Source: Argopecten irradians (taxonomy: Eukaryota; Mollusca; Bivalvia; Pectinida; Pectinidae). Taken from it: 64,000 nucleotides of DNA. The position numbers and the translations under genes were made by a program. The first letter of the stretch is position 1; each line of letters opens with the position of its first letter. Shown piece after piece: positions 12,241-26,900 of this stretch. Where the stretch lies: positions 16,322,609 to 16,386,608 of the forward strand of contig NC_091149.1 in the NCBI RefSeq assembly GCF_041381155.1, read 5' to 3'. A model generated the notes under the pieces. The model was given only the letters and a program-made list of their open reading frames with translations. It had not been told where the DNA came from and did no database searches.

Positions 12241-13192
12241 ATTCTGGTGGCCATGTAATTACACGTGCATAACAGTAAACATTTTTTTTCGCGTGCGATT
12301 TATTCTTATCCGATATCAGGGCGCTTCACAGACAGCTGTTTGCCGTGGATTATCTCTGACTTTATTATGTCTGCTTCTGTACTTGATATTTAATAGTATC
12401 GTATACAAACCTTACAATTGTAATTTGATTATATCAAAGGTATTTGAATTTTGAAGTGAAACTTTACGTTAATGAAGGTTACGGAAGAAATTTTCCATTT
12501 TTCTTGCAGATATTTCTAATATCAGTTTGCACTAAAATAGTCCCTTTATTAAATATGCAACTCGTTAAATGATGGATGCGTCTGCTAAAATGCTTGGATC
12601 TAGATAAATAAAAATAATCAATCCATAAAAGATCCAGCTTTTGCAAATTCTATTTCAGCCTGATACTGCTTCAAGCGTCAAGCGTATGATTAACGATATG
12701 TCAAAGACATACAAGTTCCGAGAGGAACAGTATAGGCCTAAATTAAACATCAAAATTACCCTACGCATATTCGCATGCCTACGTAATATGTACTTCAGAA
12801 GTGCGAACTTGGACGCTGCACGATACATCAATTACGATTAAAGCAGTAAAGGCGAAAACATCGCACACGCATTATTTTGCCTACTAATTAATGTTCAACA
12901 CTTCAGGCAAGGAATACTAGTTGCACATGCAATTAGTCTAAAATGCCCGATCGCGACTTATCTAATCCTTTATGTGTATTTATGAGACGAACTGACAGTT
13001 AGAGATTCTATACACCAAAAATATTTTTTACTTAAAGATAATAATAATATCTGACTATAAACAAATGTGTTAAAACACAAGTCCAATTATTACTGAAAGA
13101 GAGACATTTTATCAAGTGCGAATGTTACTTGAACATCCACTACCGATATTTCCTTATCGTGTAAATAATCAAGTTAAGTTACGTCATCACGC

Positions 13193-13359
13193 TATTCCGT
13201 CTTTGCATATTACACAGTTAGCTCCCTTGCGAGTAGGTATCGAGCGCAATTTACGTGGTTTTTTCCGAAACGTATGACGTTGCGCTCCCAAACACATGAC
13301 GTCACAATCAATACCTACCCACAAGTGCAGATAACTCTGTAATATGCAAATTCGGAATA
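13193..13359. mobile_element. TATTCCG palindromic MITE, copy 2
   Basis: It is 167 bp, starting TATTCCGTCTTTGCATATTA and ending in the inverse ...TTCGGAATA. It has the same termini and internal TGACGTCA (13,297) as copy 1 and is shorter by an internal deletion. TA occurs at both outer ends. Confidence 0.8.
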
Positions 13360-14059
13360 CAACATTCACGATTTCGTAGTTATCGTACAAGTTAAAAATT
13401 CTCCAAAAGGTCCACTGTTACCAGTTTTTTTATCATTTTCCATTAAACGGTGCCTATTTCTAAATATGTGTTGTTAAAGTGATATTGCGTTTTGTGGACA
13501 TTTTTTGCCCTTCTCATATTTAATATAAACACTATTTTCATTTCCTTTCTATTTTTCTGTACAGTTATTTACAAGAGTAACGAGTAAAGTATAAACCAGT
13601 CAAAGTTTAAAACGTATATTAGTCCATAGCATATGATTATTTTCAGGTTTTCCAAAACTTCCGTATATGGTATTTTTGCAATTCACACATTGTGATATGG
13701 TGGTATGATTCTAGTCGCGCACTAATTCTGATCTAGTGGAGGTAAAGGTTCATTAGAACTTCTACCTAATTACCCTTGAGAAAATTCCTATCGTTGAAAT
13801 CCCTATTTAAAAAATCTGTAGCTCGTATATAAACAATTAACCAATAACAATAGGAATAGTGATATGCTTATATGTGTGTTTGTGTCATTCGAACAGATGT
13901 ATGGATCAATTACTCGTATTAACCGTATCCATTGGTAGTTTTTAAAAAGATACATAAATCAAATATGCACACAATATTAAACTGACGCAATATATCATTT
14001 TCATTTGAAGACTAATTGCTATACAAGGTGTATAGACTGTATACTGTTCACATGTGTGT

Positions 14060-14800
14060 GAATGTTTATTTATGTTTTGGGATGCTGTGGTATTTTCATG
14101 TCTTTTTATAGTAGTGGGGCTATTGTCCTTTTTCTCTCATACCTACGCGTGTAATACTGGCTGGTGTAGGACAATACACTCGTGTCGCCTGTAGCAAGCC
14201 TCGGGTTTTACAACATTTTGTGACCCTTGGGTAGAATATCCCTGTTTTTCATATCCTCATATAAAAGTGTTGTATATCATTGTGCTGTGTATATCATTAT
14301 TGCATACTGCTGAAAACACGAAACAGTAAGTCCTGTCCGGTCATATCTGATGATATGGTTGTCAGCGTTCGCCCCCGAGATGAAGATTTGGATTCTGATC
14401 ACTGAATGGAACATACGAACAATAATACAAAACAATATTTGTTTGAACCATTTTCAGGGTTAATATTGCAACTGGCTTCTTTATTGTCATTGTTAATGCA
14501 ATGGCGAAAAGTCTCTAAATTGGCTTGCAAAATTGGTTGGTTGCATGAGTAGGCGTAAAACCTATTCGCAATACTTGCTATTTATAGATACAGTATCCAA
14601 CGTAAGCAATATGATGCGTGTGGAATGTTTGTACATTTTTGGAGGTTGTGGTATATTCATGTGTTTTTTTTTATAGTAGTGAGGCTATTGTCATTGAAAA
14701 TATAATCTGGTAAACACGAAATAACACGTCCTGTCTGGTCATCTTATACTGACAATGGGCAAACCAGTCGTACCATCACATTATTGCTAAGCAGTCACTA
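14060..14800. repeat. two copies of a dispersed repeat
   Basis: Segments near 14,080 and 14,640 share TTTATAGTAGTG.GGCTATTGTC, and both continue into AACACGAAA...GTCCTGTC.GGTCAT. Related pieces occur near 9,720 and 10,240. The family appears confined to 9.7-14.8 kb of this window. No coding capacity was recognised. Confidence 0.5.
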
Positions 14801-17800
14801 GCATAGTAATATACTATAGTGTGCAATGGTTGTCACAGATACGCTATTTTAGGAGACTTAACCAACTCCACTTGCATGTTCCAGTAATAAAAATGTCAAC
14901 ACAAACCGGAGTAAAACAAGATAAATAACTATCAATTGATGTAATAACACCATTTAAAAGAGTTTCTACAAAATATGATATATGTACGCCCTCATGAATC
15001 TACGCCATAAAATAGCGCATCATCCGTCTAAATTTAGAAAATTGATTCAAAAACATGTCATGTCAAATTTATTCCACATCAATCATGACCTAATAAAATG
15101 CATAATAGACACAGACAGAAAACTCAAACACCACTTTTTTGTGATCGGTTTAACACATATCGTGAAACATATTTTCCTATTTGATGTAGGTGTCGAACTC
15201 TTATAGAATTATCTTTGTCATTTCAATTGAAATGTTCTTCTCTCGTGGTAGTCGGGTGTTACTTCAACGTCAAGCGCGATGTTTATTCTGTCATATGCTT
15301 ATGGATTTAACTTTTAATACTTTTTTTTCAAAATACAGTTAACAGTTTACTCCTATAGTTATCTCCCTTTCGTAAGTCTCTTCATTTAATCTGCGACACT
15401 CTTCCAGGTGTCGCCCCACTAGTAAACACTTTAAAACGGATACGTTTTCAACGATTTTATCGCATTAACGTAGCTCTTACCATTCCCCGTCAATGTTCCA
15501 ATAAGATGTGTATTTTAAGTGTATAAAGATCTATGCTCCGTGATTTCCTTTTCTATGACCGTTGTTACTGAGTACGCATTTGCCTCACTGTAAAACATCA
15601 GATGGATAGGGAGATTTTCCTTAAATGTATATGATTTTTACCAGGTTTTATATAATTCCGAATAGATTAAACCCGACGTAAGCATTCAAAAGTTACACGT
15701 GTCAATTTAGGGTACGTTATCTGTCTTTGACAGCTCCTCTAGATCCGTACTCAAATAACCCTAGACGTTTGGATAATATATAGCCCACGGTGATGTAGCT
15801 ATGATTTATAAAGTCAATTCAGTACTCTCCCCCAGGAGGTTTTCATTTCGACTTTATATGAGAAAATGGTGCGTAAGTGCATAGCTCTCAAAACATGTTC
15901 ACCTTTTCACTGAATGAATTTATGAACACAAAATTGAGCCATTTTAGTTTAAAGCGCTTATTTGGAAGGAATGTTAGTTCTCTCGGAGTTCAGTCGGAGA
16001 GTTTAAATAACCTTTCTCATTATTGCTTAGTAATTAGAAGACAAATAAATAACAGCGTATCTGTGTTTCTTTGGGCTTGTACTAAACGTCCCATCATTAC
16101 AAGGAGACATAGTACATACCACATTTTTCTTAATTTTGCACGAACATAAAACCCATACGCAATAAGTGGACGCAGTTTTAATGACACACATTTTCAGACA
16201 TGCGCAAGAGACACAACCATCGTAGTATGTTTAATGTATACAAAAATCATTAAATTATTTGACCTGTATGTATAGGCGTAAGTATACATTTCATACACTG
16301 TCAGTAATGCGGCGGAAAAGGTTAAATATCCAAACGCGTGAGCAGATGGGAATTCATAACCGGATATTGCCCATCTGATTTAACACAGATCAAACAGGAA
16401 ACTGAAAGTAGAAGGGAAATATGAGAATATAATCTATTTTTTATCTAAATATGATTACTGTGTATGTATATGATAGATATTATATATGAAAGGCCGGTGT
16501 AACGTTGAAGATAGACCTCCGTTGAGAATTGACCCATGGTCAGTTATCAACGCTGAATATGAATCATAAGCGTTTTTTAATGAATAGTGTCGTTGACAAT
16601 TACCAGCGTCTATGATCAATTCTAAAAGGAAGGTCTGTAGAAAAATGAACGAGGTCCACATTCAACGTGTCCGTATGAAGAGTACGCGTAAAGCTCAGTT
16701 TCCAATGACTTTTGGGGTTAATTTGCAACGTTGAAAGACAACCCCGGGCAAATTGTCAATGGTCCCTTTTCAATGTTTCACAACATTATTAGAAATGTAT
16801 GTTTGCTTAGTATATGGATGATTTTTCTTATTAAAGCAAAATGGTGGAGAGATGGAAGAAGAAAAAAGATTGTCTAGAACGGGTCCGAATAAATAGCTTT
16901 ATGGTAACATAGCACTGAAACAAATTAATAACAGAATACGTATTTGGAATCGTGCTAACATACAAAGATAACAGAACCTCGTGTTCCAGCTTAGCGGCAA
17001 TTCAATTTTAGGAATAATCATTTTTTTTATCTAACCAGCACATCAGTCGGCTTGATGTTTTAACATCCTTCACACGTAACGTAAAAAAAATTGTCTTTTG
17101 TAAAGCCGTCTATGAACAACGGGACAATGGTTTCATAGAACACAAAGTCCCTCTAGAAATTTGATTGAACGACGATATTATTCAATTTGTATGATGACTT
17201 CAATTAAGACATTTTTTAAAATGATTTAAACATGTGTTCCAACAGTATAAGCGTTACTCTATTCATATACCACTTGCCAATCAATGTGGAATAAATCAGA
17301 AAAAATGGTTTGAAATTTGAAATTTCATAAAAGGATCACGAGTCTTAATCAGGAGCTCTGAATAGTCTTCTGCTTGTAGTGAGTGTTTTCGATACGGTAT
17401 ATGGAATTACCGTAACATTAATTTCTATCTTTACTCTTTGGCAAGTTCGAACCCCTGTATCAACTGTGCGACACATCAATGACTTTCAAGTTCTCACAAT
17501 AATTGGAAACATACTTGGGTCTCGCTTTGGCATTCTCAATAAGTCACGTAGATTACACAAAATTCAGCTTTACATTTTAATTTGTTCATTAATGATTAAT
17601 CCCCCCTCTCCCTCTCTTAAAAATGTTGATTAAATTTGTCATTGTGCAAACAAACGAAGAATCATAAAAATAACACATATAAAAGCAATTATAAAACGCA
17701 CAGAAAGTAATAATACGCTAAGCCGTGGCAATACTAATCGTACATATTCTCTTAAACAAGCTTATTAAGTCACAAAATAAAAGAAAAAAATGCAAAACAT

Positions 17801-20021
17801 ACGTGATTAGTGCAATTAAACTGTAATAAAGCTGCAGCTGCAAAAACTTGTCACTTTACGTGATCAATAGTTCGTGTCAACAATCCACTGCCAAAGCGGA
17901 TTTCAGAGAAGTTCATTACGAAAGTTCGAAATTCAGATTGCGTCATTACTACAGAACCTGGAATCGTGAGGGAGGACAATTTGAAATCGCAATATTTGTC
18001 AGCTTCCGCTATCACAAAGTGTAAAAGATTAATCACATACTCAAGTGTAATAGACCAATACCAGGCCATCATCTCACGTCGTAAAACTCGCGTGCGATCG
18101 AGCAATAACGCATGGATATTGCAAAACAACTTGTTTTCATCGTACACTGTCGAACATTCGATTAAGTGGTTATGCCTAACAGATCAGGCGACTGCATGAA
18201 CCGATAACTCAGATATTTGTGTACGCGTACGTAATATGTATTTATATATGCTTATCTTTATTTGTTTCAGCATTCATGGGATGGTTATTATTTTACAATT
18301 CATAGATGAAATTAAGATCTTGCACATTCGTTAACACACATATATAAAACAGCCTACGTTTAGGCAAGTAACAATTATTTTATTTAGCAATGTGTTAGTC
18401 AAAAGGATAAAGTGATGAGTTACAAACATGCAACGTCGTGATGTTTGAGCTATATTTATATAACAAATCTATAAATATGTGTGATAGAAGGGTACTGGAA
18501 AGCGTCAAAAACTTTTGAAATCATACAATAAATTCAGTCTAAGAGTCCATTTTCATTTGCATATATAAATCGGAAACAAACAAGTTAATGGTAATAAGAG
18601 TAGTTGATTTTACTATGATATGTCAGAAAAGCCCACTGTAGTGAAATGTATGTGAAATGTTCAAACTTGCTTGCTGTCCGTCACTACATATTGTTGTCGG
18701 ACATATTGTATGCCAAACCCTGGCCCTTGCCAATTGATATTTAAAATATTGTCTAGAGCTACTCAAATCTTTCTTACAGTAGTATGTTATGTTATTAGGT
18801 GCATGCTCTTGTCTTAAGATAAATTGCATTTTATAATTGTACGTGTTGTCTTTGGCTCGGGTATGTGTACAGCATACATATTATGCCTGCTTAATCGTTT
18901 TGATCAACAATTTGGAATTTCAACGGTATCAATCAAAATACATTTATGTCACATTTTGCTTCGTGGTTATGTAACAGAATTAGCCTCAATGAATTGTCTC
19001 TTTAACATACATGTACAAAGTCTATCTACACGTTGATACACATAGATACATGTCAGGTTTACAACAGGAACACAAAGTCAACAACTAGAATAAAAAGTAT
19101 GTTCTCCTTTATAAGAACAAAATTATTGAATACTTTGACACTTCAATCCAATGGTCTTAAATGCGACTACTATATATTAGAGTTGCATCATTCAGAGTAA
19201 GCATATAATTTTTTTCGGAAAAAAATGTAGATAGAAAATTGTAAATGCTATCAAACCAAACGTCTCTACAAACCTCCAATTTGCTTATGGTAAGATATAC
19301 TAATCGTTTATCTAGACGTTTTGTCATTTGTCCGTACGTCACTGTCAGCTCGCGATGGCCGAATAGTTACCAAAAGCCCTCCACATCTGAGTTGTGTTTT
19401 GTTTTCTCCAGGTTCTTAGGCTTTCCTGCACCATCTATACATGACACGTCCTTAAATAACTCCGGTTGTTAAAGTAATAAAATCAAATTAAAGTGCTGGT
19501 TTTCAGTGAAGCACAGTCGACAATAGCCTTAATCGCAGTGATCTGTACGCAGATATCTCATACGGTGAGCGATTGATAGAGATACATATGAAATGGATTT
19601 GGACATGTATTCTTAATTAAATACATTCATTCATATTGATTTTTCCTTAACCTTTGTTAAAGAAGACATATGACGGAAGCGATTTCAATCAATGACTAAA
19701 GTTTAGAATACTAGTCATTTCCGAATGTCATAGGTCATTTAACAAAATCACATGTAATCGAAATGAAGCATTCTAACGTTGGTATTCATCACAGAGGACG
19801 GCTTAGACTTGGTGGTGTGTAGTATTCTTAGGCTACTCATCCCCTTATTTTGTACGCCTTCCTAAGGAATGTACCTATTGTTGACGGAAAATGGCGATAA
19901 TTAAAAGTGTCTTGCTGCTGGAATTCTTCGCATTCTTTAAACGTCATTGAGTTGTAAACGAATACTTATCAAACATATTTATGTTTAAGTAAATCGTAAC
20001 AAGCCGGTTTTATTTTCCAGA

Positions 20022-20988
20022 ATGGGGCACTCGAAGACAGCACTAAGTGGTGATATGTTGAATGCCACATACAACATTACAGAAACGATAGAATCTACAG
20101 AGAACGTCACCGCTCCGCCAAGGGAAGAAGAACTGGTAAGAGTTGAAGTCGCCGTTCAAGCTGCTATATTTGCCCTTGCGATTCTTGGAAATTGTTGCGT
20201 TCTTGTAGCGCTATGTCGTCGAAGGAAAAAGTCAACGCGGATGCATATCTTTATAATGCATTTAAGTATAGCAGACCTCCAAGTGGCTTTCTTTAACATC
20301 CTCCCCCAGCTGATTTGGGATATCACATACAGATGGTACGGAGGTGACTTTCTTTGCCGTTTTATCAAATATTCACAAATATTTGTAATGTACCTGTCGA
20401 CCTACATCTTGGTAATGACCGCTGTGGATAGATATCGGGCGATCTGCCATCCCCTTAGCAACCATACGTGGACCCCGAGACTTGTTAACGTCATGATAGG
20501 TGGCGCTTACGCCATCGCCGCCATTATGAGTTTACCGCAACTGATAATGTTCCGTTACCAGGAAACAAAGCCCGGATCGGGAGTGATGGACTGTTGGGTC
20601 CATTTTGACCCTCCTTGGACGCTCCAGTTGTACATTACGTCTTTTACGGTGTTTGTGTATATAATTCCATTCTTCATACTCTTAGCTTGTTATGGATCTA
20701 TATGCTATACAGTTTGGCGGAAGTACCGACTCTCAAAGGATTCTGGGAAATATGTTACACGGAACAACAGTCAAGAACACACGCATCAGTCTGTGACATC
20801 ACAAAATGGTAAATTTCATAATAATGTTACTGTGGTGCCTAGAAATCATTCCTTCAGAGGATTTTCAAGAGCAAAACTGAAAACTGTAAAGCTCACATTT
20901 GTGATCATCCTAGCTTACATTGTCTGTTGGTCTCCATTCTTTGTCTCTCAGCTTTGGTGGTTATACGACGAATCGGCTCCACTTACAA
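20022..20988 (+). CDS. receptor exon: N-terminus to TM6
   Basis: This exon encodes residues 1-322 plus one base. The acceptor TTTTCCAG ends at 20,020, so the ATG sits one base inside the exon and a 5' non-coding (or short coding) exon must lie upstream. G at +4 fits a usual start context. The donor A|GTAAGT at 20,989 closes the exon after TM6 and the third extracellular loop begins. Read-through of the donor meets a stop at 21,018-21,020 and would give a product lacking TM7. Confidence 0.92.
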
Positions 20989-23900
20989 GTAAGTGTTATC
21001 ATACTTTTGTATCATTGTAAAAATAAGGAGTTCCAATATACAAGAAGACACAAAACGAGTATACCGCATCCTCTCAAAACATGCACAACACACTACATAA
21101 CACTCTACACACTGCATACATGATATGTCGTCCTTACATGACCCTGGCTGTTAATAGGACGTTATATAAGTTAACCAAACAAAAAATATTTCATTGTATT
21201 CTATCATAAGAATGAAGTCAAATAAAGCAGAAATTCTGAGTAACAAAATAACCATTTATAATAAATTCAGTATTTCCATTTCCACACACAAAGCTCAGTT
21301 TTCTTTGGCTCTCCTTTTTTCTATATGTGTTTTTAAGAAACAAAAATGTTTGAGATTTCAGTTTTACTCTGCCATTATTATTCTATTTTGATTCTGATAT
21401 CGGTTTAATTTGTTTCTACGTTCATTTCGAATCAAGAAACATATTATACATTGTATGTGAGCTAGTACTTAACATGTTTATTAGATTTAGTGCACATAGT
21501 AGTTGGGTCGAAATAACCTGCCGTATACATCAAACGGGTCGAGACATTTCGTACCTGCGCACAACAGATGTAAACATACATGTAGACGAACACGTTGTGT
21601 TAGTATTATTCTGGACTAAAGAAGGCACTATAGTGGCTGAATATATATATCTAAAAGAAATGTTTTTGATTTTACTTTGAATTTATTTTGGCCTTTTATT
21701 TTGGATTATTAATATACTAGTTTTAAAACGTTTTTACCCTATTATGATTCCTCAAGCTAGCCACATTATAAAAACCCTAGATATACTCTAGTTCTCCACT
21801 ATTTTCATCCGTTAATACATGGTCACGTGACATTCAATATGTAGCATATATAGTGTTCCATTTTTATAAACACCAAGAAAGTAAATATTCCGTTTCGAAC
21901 TTCATTGCCCAAACGCTGCATTCTTCAGGGTGTCGTTCTTTAACTAATGCTTTTCTTGTAATTAATATGTACATTAGAGATTATTTTGGCATTTGATAAA
22001 GAAACGACATATCTAATATAAAAAAATAAGGACCTTTGTATCGGTTCATATGGTGTGATATCGCCCTTATAGAATTTAAAAAAAAATGACTTCGGGCTAC
22101 GCTCTCGGTTATTATTTATTCTACTCGGGTGATATAACACCATGTGAACCTCAACAAAGGTCTAGAATTGATATATATTTATAAACAGTTAATAGGAACA
22201 CATAGTACAAACATACTGCAGTCTCTCTGAATACATACACTCTCACCACTTGCAATTCGTCACAAGAGAGAATTTAAGAGTGTACTTCAAGTCATGTTGA
22301 TACCATCACATAGGTAGCACAGTATCAACACCGAATATCAATTAGGGGTCAGCCCGTGACAATCTGCCATCTACATGTGCAAATAGTATGTGCATCCGTG
22401 ACCGTCCGGCATGGCCAAGCGGGTTCGAGAGAACACAAAACCTATATCTTAATAGGACGTCAAATATGCCCAACGAACTGAGCATTTCACTGTTGATGAT
22501 TTACGATAAACAATTATCGATGTTTGTTACATACCACAGCGGGTATAGACCAACTAGCTTCGTGAGTGTCTCTTCATGGACAGCAAGGCCACGCGAGTCC
22601 GAGAGAAAATTAAACGTGTTTTTAAACATAGCTGATAATAGGACGTTTAGCATTTCCATCCAACTAAACAATACCCTGTTGTTGATTGAGGATAAACAAT
22701 TATCGATGTTTCCTGTTGGCTTATACCACGCTGGTATATAGATCAACTGGATTCGAAAGTGTCGTTTCATGGATAACATGCATTATACAAATGCGGGTTG
22801 AATCCGGGACAAAGGAATAATCTTGAATATGAATCGAAAGACTGGGCTCTTCTTATTTAATAACATAAAAGTTTCAGGTTCTTAAACAACAAAATAACTC
22901 AAAGATGCTCCACCGCCGACAGAACATTTCATAAACGATGCCCATCATTTGAACAACAACTGATGTTTAATCGTTTATATATGTGTCTAATTAACACAAA
23001 ATTGATATAGAATTATTTCTTTTGCTTTTTGTACATTCGCAATCAGTACTTCAATCCATATAGGGAATAACGACGTGATTTGTTTAGATGGATTTAATTA
23101 TTTTTCGTATTTTTATCTTGAACAAAAAGAACCCTGAAACTTAACAACCTATGGTTGCAATGGTGTAAAACATATAACTATTGCAAATGAAGACACATAC
23201 TAGTTTTTTTGCTCCTCCTTTTAATAGAGCAAAATACTTTTTGTTAAAGGTGAAATCATTCGGGAGAGATAACCCTCCTAATTGAAGGTATAATCATTAA
23301 AGACACACTACCTTTCCGAAACAAAAACAAATAAAACAGTTTCTTAAAAATATTAATAACATAAGGAAATATATATATCGATGGCCTTAGATGAGGTAAC
23401 AATACCAAACAAATGAAAGATTCCCTGCGTAAACTACAGTGAAGATGTATTTCGCTATTTTGCCGTATGGCGAAGTGATAGTCAACTAAAGCTCGGTAAT
23501 TAGAACAACGGCGGGGAATATAATACGACCCGCGTTTTAAAAACTAACATTTAATTTATTTAAATCTAATTGTTCAGAAGGTGATGAAAGCTGTAGTATT
23601 AACGGTAAGGTAATAACTTTTGAGACCCTACAAAATTATTAATCTCGTTTAAAATACCAATTTTAAAAGCCGTTTCGGAAAGGTAGCGAACCTTTCAACT
23701 AATTCTTAAAATACTTCAACTTTAACGGTACAGCATACAACACTGCGTACAGCGTACACTTCATTTTACTTAGTCATACTGTTTATTCAGGGTTGCTTAC
23801 TTCATTGAAGCTTTGCAAAAAGGATAGCTAATAAACCCAGCTCCATTACTACACTGATATATAAGTATTGATCACGTCTACTCTCTGTATAGATATAATA

Positions 23901-26900
23901 TGAACTTGTCACACCAGAGGGGTGCTATCGGCCAATAATCACAGAATAAATAGCCAATTGTACTCTTGTATTGATATTTTGATATCTACGTCTCACAGAA
24001 AATTATATTGCATTGATTCCGACTACAATGTATATCGGTGAAGACGGCCTATCTACAATACGCTTTGCTCTCTATCATACAATTAAAGGGGTCTGTTGCA
24101 CAAGATGCAACTTTCCACTTTCATTTTCTATATGTTTTACGTTTGGAGTAAATTACATGTACACTTTCTAATAGGTATATGTTATCCGCAGTAAAACTTT
24201 AACGTTGACAAAACAACGATCACTCTATAGAAAATATAGAAATGAAGAAAGCAATTAAACTTTCAATATAGAACCGAATGTTTTGATAGGTAAAGCGGTC
24301 GCGACTTTATTTCTGAGATACATTTTACAAATCACAAGCTAAACATCAATGCATATCAAATACATGTGTAAAATCTTACGTGTTTTCAACTGAAGTGTTG
24401 TCAAATCTCTATAAAAAACAACTGTCACCAAATAAATATTTTATTATGATTATCAGCCAAATGTCTGGACAGTGTGATTTTACGATTGTCAAATTAATGT
24501 TTAAAGTATATGTATTGCTGCTTTCCTTTTACTAATACCTCGTACCTGTTCCGTTAATTGACCTGAAATATACTATAATTCAGACATAATTATTAGAGTA
24601 GCCTCCCTTTGTTTATTTAAGTCAATACTGTATACTGTTAGACGCTAGTGGCCACATTATACAATGTATGCATATTTATTTTGTGGTGTCATCACATGTA
24701 AAATTCTATATTGTTCTTCTTTATTATTTCTTGAAAGAAAATTACTGTAGTCTGCGTAATGTCAATACTACACTTATCACATCATTTTCTGAACAATTTA
24801 ATTAAAATCAATTAAATAATAATCCCCATAAAATAACGCGGGTCGTTACATTTGTTTCCTGACATAGTCTTTATTACAACGCCTTAGTTGACAACCACTG
24901 CAAAAGACGGAAACCACCGAAATGAATTTTCACTATACTGGTAACATAAAGATTACGCAAGGTCATTTGTATTTGCTCGATGTTGTAACCCCATCGATGT
25001 AAATATTCTTACGCTATAATTGTTCTTATGAAGTTTTATTCTGAAAGGTAGTAGGCCTTTAAAAAGAAATTTATAGAATGGAAATTACTCATCTAAAATT
25101 ATCCTGTTAAAATGCTGTTCAAGGATTGCTGGATAGTGTCAGCCATGGCTGATCGTTAGTACAAAGGCATGATCTATTTATGCCTGTCAATTAAGCGTAG
25201 TTCTCATTATATTATCCCATTTTGGCGGAATCCTTACTTCAAAATTAATTCAGAATAATCGTCTCACTCCGAACAAATTAAAGCTTAATCTAGTTCCAAA
25301 TCAGGGTTCTGAATTCGGTTAAAGACGATTTTGTGAATAACGATCTATCATTTTCAAATGCAATTTAGTTCAATGCTGATAGTTAGAAAGCCAAATACAA
25401 AATAGCATTAGTCAAAGGTGTGCCGTTTATTGCTGAAAGCCAATTTACATTTAAATAAACTAAAAAAAAGCCAAAAAAGTGACGCATTCAATGTAATTGC
25501 AAGTTCAACATATCGAGGAAAAACACATTTCAGGAAGATGAATCACAGATTAAAAATCACTTATTTTTTAAGATTGATCACCCTTTTGACTTCTACGGTA
25601 ATAGTCTTAATAAATGAATATGCCCAATCCTTTCAATGTTTTCTATGGAATATACGGACGTTTAGTGGTGTAATTGGTGAAAGACGATTCGAGTATACGA
25701 CTTTAAGAACGACATGGAAAATCTTGAAGGGAAATGCCATTTTTTTCGCTTTTGACATTGTTATATTCATTATATATATTTGTTATATTATGAATAATCA
25801 ATTTATTTTGAGAAAAGCACCAATCCATCCATGTAAATGTGACCTTCCATCTTTTCCAATATCATAGTAAAGCAAATTATTGATTTCAAAAACAATAAAT
25901 AGCTTATTTATTGTTAAAATACTCCATCTCTGGCAAATGGTATTTTCCTTTATCAAAAACGGGAACAGACGATTTGGTATTTTTCTTCAGTTACAAAAGT
26001 TACTTATTCAACACCATTACCACCATTGAAAAGTTTTAGCCTCTAAGTTTACTTCAAAATAAAAAAAAATATAAAAAAATAATCAATTGCATCCAGAAAA
26101 AAATTCCGTGTCACTATGTACTACCTGGAATGAAGTACTGATGGCACATGCATAAAAATAACGAAATAAATTATTTTATGTTATTTTTTTGTTATTTAGA
26201 CATATATATATACATGATTAAATACCAATTATTGTTCAACTGACGAGTATCGTTTATGCTTTGTCTGCGATGGAGCATCTTTAAAGAATTTGAGATGTGA
26301 TTAGCACACCCGACAAGTAAAAAGAATAATTACATCCCTGTTACCACATGCTCCTGAAATGCCACAAAGATCGAATATCCATTTGAGAAGGGAAACAATT
26401 ACACCATTAAGATAGCAATAATAAAAACATACATGTTTATATGTCATACTTAAAAAAACAATTTAGTAACAAAAAACTACTTTTCAAGCGAACCATTGCC
26501 TATCTCAAAATAAGCAACCACGTAGTGAGTATCGGCAAACCACTACATCAAAATAAATACGCCACAAAAGAGAACACAAAATTGTGAAACATGTTGTTTT
26601 TCTGTACTTTAAAGCGTAAGAATGCGCGTTTTCTGCAATGAAATGAATGTTGGCAATTAGAAGAAAAACTGAACAAGATATCAACGCGTTGACATAATTA
26701 CATTGTAAATACAATTACAGAATGGAACTTAAGGATATTTTATCTGTGTTTCAGATAACGCCTTGGTGATAATGCTGCTGCTGGCCAGTCTAAACAGTTG
26801 CTGCAACCCGTGGATATATTTAGCATTTAGTGGGAACATGCTGCATAATTTATCGCCCTGTAAATGTACCAGGATGGAAGAATCCAATGGGAACAAACTA

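Larger units (their letters stand above)
11387..20020. other. upstream region or first intron of the receptor gene
   Basis: If the exon at 11,250-11,386 is real, this is an 8.6-kb first intron; otherwise it is upstream flank. Apart from the MITE and repeats listed separately, no exon could be supported. The segment 16,490-16,760 has repeated phrases about CAACGTTGAA but no clean structure. The right edge is an acceptor with a pyrimidine-rich run, ending TATTTTCCAG at 20,020. Confidence 0.5.
20989..26754 (+). other. intron before TM7 (5,766 bp)
   Basis: It begins GTAAGT and ends TGTGTTTCAG. The intron sits between the TM6 and TM7 codons, the same general place as the coding intron of vertebrate oxytocin and V1-type vasopressin receptor genes. 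It contains a tandem duplication (22,405-22,771), two copies of a CTACCTTTCCGAAAC repeat and an unassigned 149-codon frame. The rest shows nothing recognisable. Confidence 0.85.

Noticed and set aside
22388..22420. Translation begins MCIRDR, the peptide produced by a transposase-adapter sequence in contaminated assemblies
   Set aside because: The bases (ATGTGCATCCGTGACCG) differ from the adapter at several codons, so this is a coincidence and not library contamination.
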